From Bolinopsis microptera (Eukaryota > Ctenophora > Tentaculata > Lobata > Bolinopsidae): a stretch of DNA of 64,000 nucleotides. Every line of letters starts with the position of its first letter. The stretch's first letter is position 1. Both the position numbers and the translations under genes were made by a program. Positions 57,989-64,000 of this stretch are shown piece by piece. The notes under the pieces are model-generated. The model saw nothing but the letters and a program-made list of their open reading frames with translations, searched no databases and was not told where the DNA came from. The DNA lies in NCBI RefSeq assembly GCF_026151205.1, contig NC_087073.1, positions 6,965,001 through 7,029,000 on the forward strand, written 5' to 3'.

Positions 57989-60024
57989 TCAGTGCTTAGT
58001 TGGGGTAAAATCCGATGGGGAGTTCTGAAAAGCAAGAAACCCGTGTTATCACTTAAAGGTAGAGGGGAGTACCACCATCTGGAGTGGCCATATTGATTTA
58101 TTGATATATGAAGGTATCGAACACGTCTATGAGGAAGAATATGATAAGGAAATAACATTAAAATCAACTATAATATTAATAACATATTAATCATTAACCT
58201 GTCTCATATTCAAGGGGGAACCGAAGAATTGTTTGCAGGTCTGACATGACCGGCTTCCCTATTCGTCTGGATATTAATTCAATATTATGATATTATTACT
58301 ATAACATTAACAATATATCATGTAAAAGGTTAAAAATAATTCAGATTAGGTTAAAAACCTAGGAGCATAGGAGATATATATTACATTATGTAGCAAGAAA
58401 ACTGTCGATAAAACAGACAGGATAAAACGTCTTACTTCTGATCGGTGTGAAGGAGTTTGACCCCAGTTGGAACGTGCAACAGAAAATTGAACCAAATTTC
58501 GCTGCCGACTATCAATGATTCGTTGAGGTGTGAATGGCATGGTATGCTAACTAATGATTGGTGCATGTTAATGTTTTATGATTATTTATGAATGATTATT
58601 CATCGAATAAAAAGTACCCTCTGAATACCAACATTACATTTTTATGTAAAGAAAACTTCGATGCAATGAAGAAACGACCAAAGTTCTAGTTAAATCATGT
58701 TAACTGTTAAGTTAAGTTCTAGTTAAATTATGTTAAGTGCTTATTTAAAATCCTTATAAAAATCAATTGATATATTTTTTAAGGTTTTTCGAATCAATAA
58801 TTATACTTTTAACCAATTAATTTCACGAAAGGCAGATCAAATTTTACATTTTATAAAGAAATATACCTTGAAAATCACGTCTATGTTTCGCTGATGGTCA
58901 GGAGCCTCTGTGTACACAAACATAGCGTGGGCATAGGAGCTGTTGCAATTAGGTTGATTTAGGACATTGATCGCAACTTTTGTCGACTTCATGTCTGCAT
59001 CGATAAAAATTGTTGTGTAAATCTTTTTATCGCTCCCGATTTGTAACTGTCCTGCAACATTAATTGCCGATTTTGGTCAGCTGATAAAAACAAGACAACC
59101 TCTATCCTAATGTTACTACTATGACGAACAGAAATAGAGAAAACTTAATCACCTGTATTCTTCAGCGTTACAAGTGTTTTTGTCAGCAATTCTTGGTCAT
59201 CGCAGTAGGCCACTGGTGTTCTCCGTGCCAGAATATCGCCGCTTTTGGTCTCGTTCTTTTCATGAGCCGCCGCTTGGTGCGACAGAGACACCATTACACT
59301 CATGTAACTCACCTTAGGATGTTCAATGAGAATTGAGAATTTAACTGATTTTTAGTGATGACAGACTGTATTAGATTTAAGTGCTAAATTTATCGCGAGA
59401 TCGGCAAGTAGTGTATGTGACTAAGATCAGAACTTACAGTATAAGACTCTTCAACTGCTTTTATCTCTTTCTCTGATTCTAATTTGATATCAAATTGCTT
59501 CAGCATAGGTCGCAGATTGTTACGAACATTGGATGTCCCCGTGTTCGCTGGAAAGTTTATCAATATGAGAATCTGCCTTACTCATGATATGTTAGTTCGG
59601 TATTCATATCTATGTTTTATATCAACAGTTAGAATTTAAACTCAAGCACTCACACTCTGCTTTGAACATGGCAACATGAAGAGCGTCAATCGGTTCTATA
59701 CTCTTTACTCCAGTAGAGGCACTGATGTATTGACGTTCTTCTTTTGATAACGAATTTATCTCAGCTGTTCTTATTCGTTTCGTTACCATATCGATCTCAT
59801 GTTCGGGACATTTCGAACAACTTGATTCAGCCTGCAAACAGTGCATCCATTATTTATTTCACCACCATCACCATTTCTGGTTGATCAATAAGCAATCTGG
59901 TCTGCACATTATTACAGATTAAAAATAACCTGATAACACTATTTAGGATAGATACCAGATGCTCCTTTGTGGTACGTTCAGTTCTTTTCTCACCATTGCA
60001 GACAACGCAAGGGCACTGTTTCAT
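57989..60024 (-). CDS. Seven-exon gene of unknown function with N-terminal Cys motifs
   Basis: Exons (minus): 59956-60024, 59654-59831, 59438-59547, 59153-59344, 58867-59051, 58436-58546, 57989-58024. Splice phases agree at every junction except the third to fourth, where one or two bases or a microexon are missing. It starts MKQCPCVVCNGEKRTERTTK, followed by CSKCPEHEIDMVTKR: paired C-x-C-x2-C and C-x2-C, probably metal-binding, like the N-termini of transposase-domain proteins. Later segments (LIEHPKVSYMSVMVSLSHQA, KKIYTTIFIDADMKSTKVAI, HAMFVYTEAPDHQRNIDVIF) match nothing I know. About 280 residues. Either an unusual host gene or an ancient transposon derivative. Confidence 0.5.
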
Positions 60025-60039
60025 GATACGATCTAAAAT

Positions 60040-61040
60040 ATGAATTTTACTTGAATTTGATTACTGTGCCTCTAAGTTTCATGCAACAAGAGTTAAGTAA
60101 CTTCCGAAGACAAATGAAAATACTTTTTTTGGAATCATTCGCTAGTGTACGATAATTACAGAAATACATCAATACACCACCCACCCCAAGCCGCGTGAAG
60201 GCTGATAGACCGTTTGGGGCTTTGACAGATAAATACATAGCAGTTCAGGGAAATTAGATGTTAATATGTTGTAAAATTCAGTTCTGATTATCAATGAGCG
60301 TGAAAACTGCCTGCAAGTTCTGGGTATTTATCTGTCACTTTTTACATTACACTATACATTAAATATATTACACATTAGATCATACATTATACATTATACA
60401 TCGATTCATAGTTACAAGTTCTGTGAAAAGTTTAGTTGAAAGTTTAATTACAAGTTTAGTTAAAAGTTTAGTTGAAAGTTTAATTGAAAGTTTAATTACA
60501 AGTTTAGTTGAAAGTTTAATTGCAAAATGATGGTAAATCTTCTCAGAGAACACAATAAATCTATCTAAAATCTTTGAAACTGAAAGTTTTCTTGGCTGAT
60601 TCTCTAGCCCTTTTCTGGGCCGCCTATCTCACCCGGCTCTCAATAATGGATTCGGGTCCAAAACAATCGCTCGCACTGAAAGTGAAAATCAGTTGTTAAT
60701 GATAGCAGAAAGTGTGCATTGCGCTCTTGTTAATCATCATTCTTACTTGCTCAAACATCTAGAAACAAAACGCAAAAAGTTTCTTATAATGACTTCTCAC
60801 CTTGAGGCGTACGAGGCTTGTGAGGCGACTCTCGACCTTGGTGACGGTCTGACCTCGAGAGTCGGGAGGGCCGAGGAGCTAGCAAACTCCCGCTGTGGTG
60901 TAAATATCACCGCCGTACTGAAATAAAGTTACAAATCAAGATTTAACTGTCGGGTGAATTCTTCCCAATGAGTATGAAAAGAGATGAGAAAACAATATTG
61001 GAACATGTAGAAATATTATCAATCAGTCTTACCTCCTTCC
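60040..61040. other. Intergenic, with one possible exon and a tandem repeat
   Basis: On the minus strand about 60800-60925 is bounded by a tttatttcag acceptor and a gtgaga donor and reads TPQREFASSSALPTLEVRPS then SRVASQASYASR, Ser/Arg/Pro-rich; no partner exon was found. The 12-bp repeat lies at 60428-60522. Confidence 0.35.
60428..60522. repeat. 12-bp tandem repeat (aagtttagttga)
   Basis: About eight units alternating aagtttagttga, aagtttaattac and aagtttaattga. Confidence 0.85.
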
Positions 61041-61047
61041 CCTCCTT

Positions 61048-62174
61048 TCAGCCACTTGGGACTGAACTGGTGAGCTCAGCCTGACGCAACTCTACTTGGT
61101 GCCTCATTGAGGCAGTCTCGCAATCCTAATTAGAAGTTGGTGGATGTAGTCATCACAATTATGAGGAAAATACGTGGCAGTTAGAATAAGTATAATACCA
61201 AATATGTGGTGGTAATTGAGAAACGAGACCTCACCTTGGCCTTACAAGACAGAGCGTGTATGGGATCCGTTTGGGTCCCTGAGCTGGTGCTCTGCTGCGG
61301 CTCCTGATCCAGCTTTCTTCTCTTCAGCCGGTGTTTCTCGTCGGCTGCGTATTTTTTCATCCGCAGCTGCACCTCCCGGCATTGTGCTTGGGTAACAGCA
61401 CTCTCTGCAATATTTTGTCTTATGGGCAGTTTCTCAAGTCACCGAATCAAGCTCAAATATAACGTATTGACTTGGTAGATTACCATACATTAATTTGAAC
61501 TACAAAATTAATCAAGTGTGTTAGAGCCAAACTCATTATGTAATTTCTTACCCTCGATATAGCAGAACTTGGCGATGGCCTGCCTGATCCCTGTCTCCTT
61601 CAGCCCGGGGTACCGTGCTCGAAAGTGTCTGAAATTATGATTCAATAAAATCGGATTGAATTAGTGATTATTAGTTTCTCAACGGATAAAATCTTTTTAT
61701 TAAAGTGTTGTTCAAAATGAAATTTTTTGATGATATGCTATGTTTGAATATTCATAATTGAGGTAAGATAACTCACTGCCAGCATTTCCCCCTGATCTCA
61801 TTTGAGACAAACGCCATCTTAGGACTCGAGTAGAGTGAGAACTCCTCAGACAACATGAAGTACATTCCACATATTTTAGGTTTGATCTTAAATTCTGTAA
61901 CGATACACCGCGAAATACTACTTCTCCCTTTTTTACCTCAATTCCGTTACAAACATGCGTCTATTCCTGCTGTAACAGCCAACAAGCATGTCAAGTATCT
62001 GCCAAATTTATGTTTGTTCATCGTGTTTGTATTAAGACACGTATAATTCCTCATTAAATTATAAATATCTTCACCAGCTCTTGCAGACTTGAGTCCTCCA
62101 ATACTCGAGCAGTGCTCATTCCACCAAGCCTCTTCCTGTTCTACATTCTCCCACTTTCCTTGAACGAGGTTCAT
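61048..62174 (-). CDS. Five-exon gene encoding a 180-residue basic protein of unknown function
   Basis: Exons (minus): 62075-62174, 61777-61894, 61552-61628, 61235-61404, 61048-61125. All four introns have good GT-AG sites and phases add to exactly 181 codons with stop. Sequence landmarks: MNLVQGKWENVEQEEAWWNE, KIKPKICGMYFMLSEEFSLY, SSPKMAFVSNEIRGKCWQHF, RARYPGLKETGIRQAIAKFC, then a basic stretch KHRLKRRKL (possible nuclear signal) and a Gln-rich helix at the end. The Trp-rich start and the central block could form a small helical DNA-binding (SANT-like) fold, but this is inference. No known family was recognised. Confidence 0.65.
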
Positions 62175-62626
62175 TTATCAATCTCTGCAAGACTCAAGAA
62201 GTACAACAATAATCTTATATTATAATTATATCATTTTGCTTTCATTTTACTTTGAGAAGATATTGTCGTGCTTTCAGTTCGTAAATTTTTACAACTCTGT
62301 CCTCGTCGTTTCGATAGTGGTTTGTCGTGTGAAGTGATGTGATGTCCAGGCTTTTCTGGTGCTTTCGAACTGGCCAGACTGTATCCTTTTTGAATCTCTT
62401 TGATTGTACAAATTACAAATTATTGAGTATTTATCATCAAATAAAATCAAATAAGGAGAATATAAAATATCAAAAACTTTTAGCAATAATAACAATCACA
62501 TTGTCGAGGAATAGTTTCCTCGTCCTCTACATCATACAAAAAAGTAATTACGTACTATATGTGAACGACCCCTAAGAGGAATTTATAGGTCCTATATTAA
62601 AATTTGATTTATAGACTATATTAAAT

Positions 62627-63170
62627 TCATACCACGAGGACTGCAGGGGTCTGTAGCTTTATTATCATCTTCTTTACTTTGTTTACAACTAGCTTTACGC
62701 CGCTCTGTTCGAAAATTGAGTGTTTGACGACTAGTGCCAAAACGTGAAGGAAACAAGATATCCAGTCCACATCAGTGAAAGCTCGTCTCATAATTGCTGC
62801 GGTGTCTGAAACAATGCACATGCAGTGGAGTCTGTCTACTGAGAGTCCCCACTTTTCCAGCACAAAGACAACCCTGCCTTTTATTGATTCTCCAGTATGT
62901 GACTCATTATAAGGAAGAAATCTCAAAACCAACATTTTCCTAACAAAATCTTCAGTGATAAAATGTACTGTAAGTCCTAAATAAGAGTCTAATGCGAGAG
63001 AAGACCACACATCACAGGTCACGGAATAGTGTCCTTCTTTCAAAGCAATTAAGAGGGACTCAAATAGCTCTTTCTGAACCTCTCTATACAATTTCGGCAT
63101 TAGAGTCGTCCTGACAACCTTTAATATCGTGTAGGGAGTGGTATATAAGTCTTGCAACTCAGACCTACCT
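62627..63170 (-). pseudogene. hAT (ZBED-like) transposase core fragment
   Basis: One long frame, entered by an acceptor near 63170 and left by a gtatga donor near 62630, carries HYSVTCDVWSSLALDSYLGL, TVHFITEDF, then IVSDTAAIMRRAF and ISCFLHVLALVVKHSI. These are the first Asp region (T-x-D-x-W-S), the D-x-A-x-N-M block (Asn changed to Ile) and the C-x-x-H-x-L-x-L block of hAT transposases. The BED finger and dimerisation domain are not in the window. Probably a relic. Confidence 0.75.
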
Positions 63171-63179
63171 TAATTGATT

Positions 63180-63560
63180 TATACAAAATCAAAACCACTT
63201 TAAAAAAATAAACCATACTAATTTAGAAACAACAGAAAACATACAATTTAAAATAAAGGTATAATAAACGTAGTACAATGACATTAATCTAGAACATAAA
63301 ACAGATCTTACAGAATAACCTATGATACCAAATGTAAAGCAAAAACTCGGTGAAAACTGTCTTAAAAATGAAAACAAACGCAAAAAGAAAACCATCAAAA
63401 CTGATTATATAAATGGTTATTCAACAGTCAACACTCACTTGAAACAGTTAGTATCAGCAATTCAGGCTGACGGACAACTAGGAACCTGTCAATTTTACCT
63501 AGTTAACTAATTAACATGCAAGCTTTGGAAATCCAATCAGCTCCGACAACTAGGAACCAA
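63180..63560. other. Short non-coding stretch with repeated word
   Basis: The word gacaactaggaacc occurs at about 63472, 63545 and 63576, in the same orientation. It separates the hAT and MULE relics and may mark an element end. Confidence 0.45.
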
Positions 63561-63563
63561 TCA

Positions 63564-64000
63564 TTACATATCCCCGACAACTAGGAACCTCTGGAGATAC
63601 TTTAAACATTCAGGTGTCCACTGATTGCACAGCAAAAATTTCTGGTCAATAACAGTATGATTCGTATAGCTCTGGGTGAATATATTCGGGGCGACGTGAA
63701 ACGTGCCGTCTGCAGTCCAGTTGTTACCATGCCAGCGTAGCAAGGTTCCGGGCTGTAGAGAAGGCAACGACTCGTACATTCCGATCTGTCTTCCCGTCGA
63801 AGAGAACAAAGGGCTCGTCCCGTCTCGTGGAGGTGCAGGTAGAAGGAAGGAGGAATTCTTCTGAGGTCTTCGCTTCAGAGTGCTGTGCAGATCCGGACGC
63901 CTTGGCTCTACTGCCTTGGGCTGTTCAGCAGCTTTCCGCTTCAGTGAGGAGAGGACTTCACGCTTCTGTGGAGCAGCGTTGTCAGCAGGGTGGTTGTGCA
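63564..64000 (-). CDS. MULE-type transposase, partial at window edge
   Basis: The frame runs from the right edge to a stop at 63564. It begins HNHPADNAAPQKREVLSSLK and KRKAAEQPK, then LLRWHGNNWTADGTFHVAP and IFTQSYTNHTV. The H-x-H-P motif followed by W-x-A-D-G-T-F-x-V-A-P-x-x-F-x-Q-x-Y-T is characteristic of MULE transposases linked to FLYWCH fingers, whose first catalytic Asp lies in the ADGTF box. A stop soon after suggests a truncated copy; the N-terminal part lies outside the window. Confidence 0.75.
   Translation of the reverse strand, partial: HNHPADNAAPQKREVLSSLKRKAAEQPKAVEPRRPDLHSTLKRRPQKNSSFLLPAPPRDGTSPLFSSTGRQIGMYESLPSLQPGTLLRWHGNNWTADGTFHVAPNIFTQSYTNHTVIDQKFLLCNQWTPECLKYLQRFLVVGDM

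Overview
The window is animal nuclear DNA. It is AT-rich and intron-dense, with GT-AG introns and about 20-45% of the sequence visibly derived from transposons. No operons, Shine-Dalgarno sites or bacterial genes are visible. An APC (Wnt pathway) homologue, an ornithine-decarboxylase homologue and a USP exon establish a metazoan. The mix of hAT, MULE and 'transposase-domain' relics, palindromic elements and poly-G tracts would suit a cnidarian or another invertebrate, but the species cannot be fixed from sequence alone. Gene models below were assembled by hand from conserved protein motifs, splice sites and intron-phase continuity.

Layout. 0-6.9 kb is transposon-derived: palindromic tandem repeats, a three-hairpin block, inverted and direct repeats, a 13-bp minisatellite and a hAT relic with terminal repeats. 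7.0-8.3 kb holds a two-exon 2-oxoglutarate/Fe(II) oxygenase (+). 10.9-14.9 kb holds a five-exon full-length ODC-like gene (-) whose catalytic residues are all replaced; a 1.4-kb perfect foldback element sits in its first intron. 15-20 kb is mostly non-coding. 20.3-28.6 kb holds an 11-exon APC-like gene (-) encoding only about 645 residues: a serine/arginine-rich N-terminus, the armadillo domain, and then a stop. 29-36.5 kb is a LINE relic, a second large foldback and poly-G/poly-C ends. 36.5-39.6 kb holds a nine-exon coiled-coil gene (+) with a series of phase-2 microexons and one apparent single-base frameshift. 39.6-41.7 kb contains two insertions, one of them a 1.6-kb hAT-type element with a perfect 8-bp target duplication carrying an internal satellite. 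42.3-43.3 kb is a LINE reverse-transcriptase tail (-).

44-57.6 kb is a minus-strand patchwork of decayed transposase, integrase and LINE pieces, three copies of a small coiled-coil protein family, an unrecognised zinc-finger-like exon and the catalytic-Cys exon of a USP-type deubiquitinase. 58.0-60.0 kb and 61.0-62.2 kb hold two multi-exon minus-strand genes of unknown function. 62.6-64.0 kb ends in hAT and MULE transposase fragments.

The two most notable genes both look like regulatory proteins with missing parts: an ODC fold without chemistry but with a well conserved antizyme-binding region (antizyme-inhibitor-like), and an APC that keeps its armadillo scaffold but lacks any beta-catenin/axin-binding tail.
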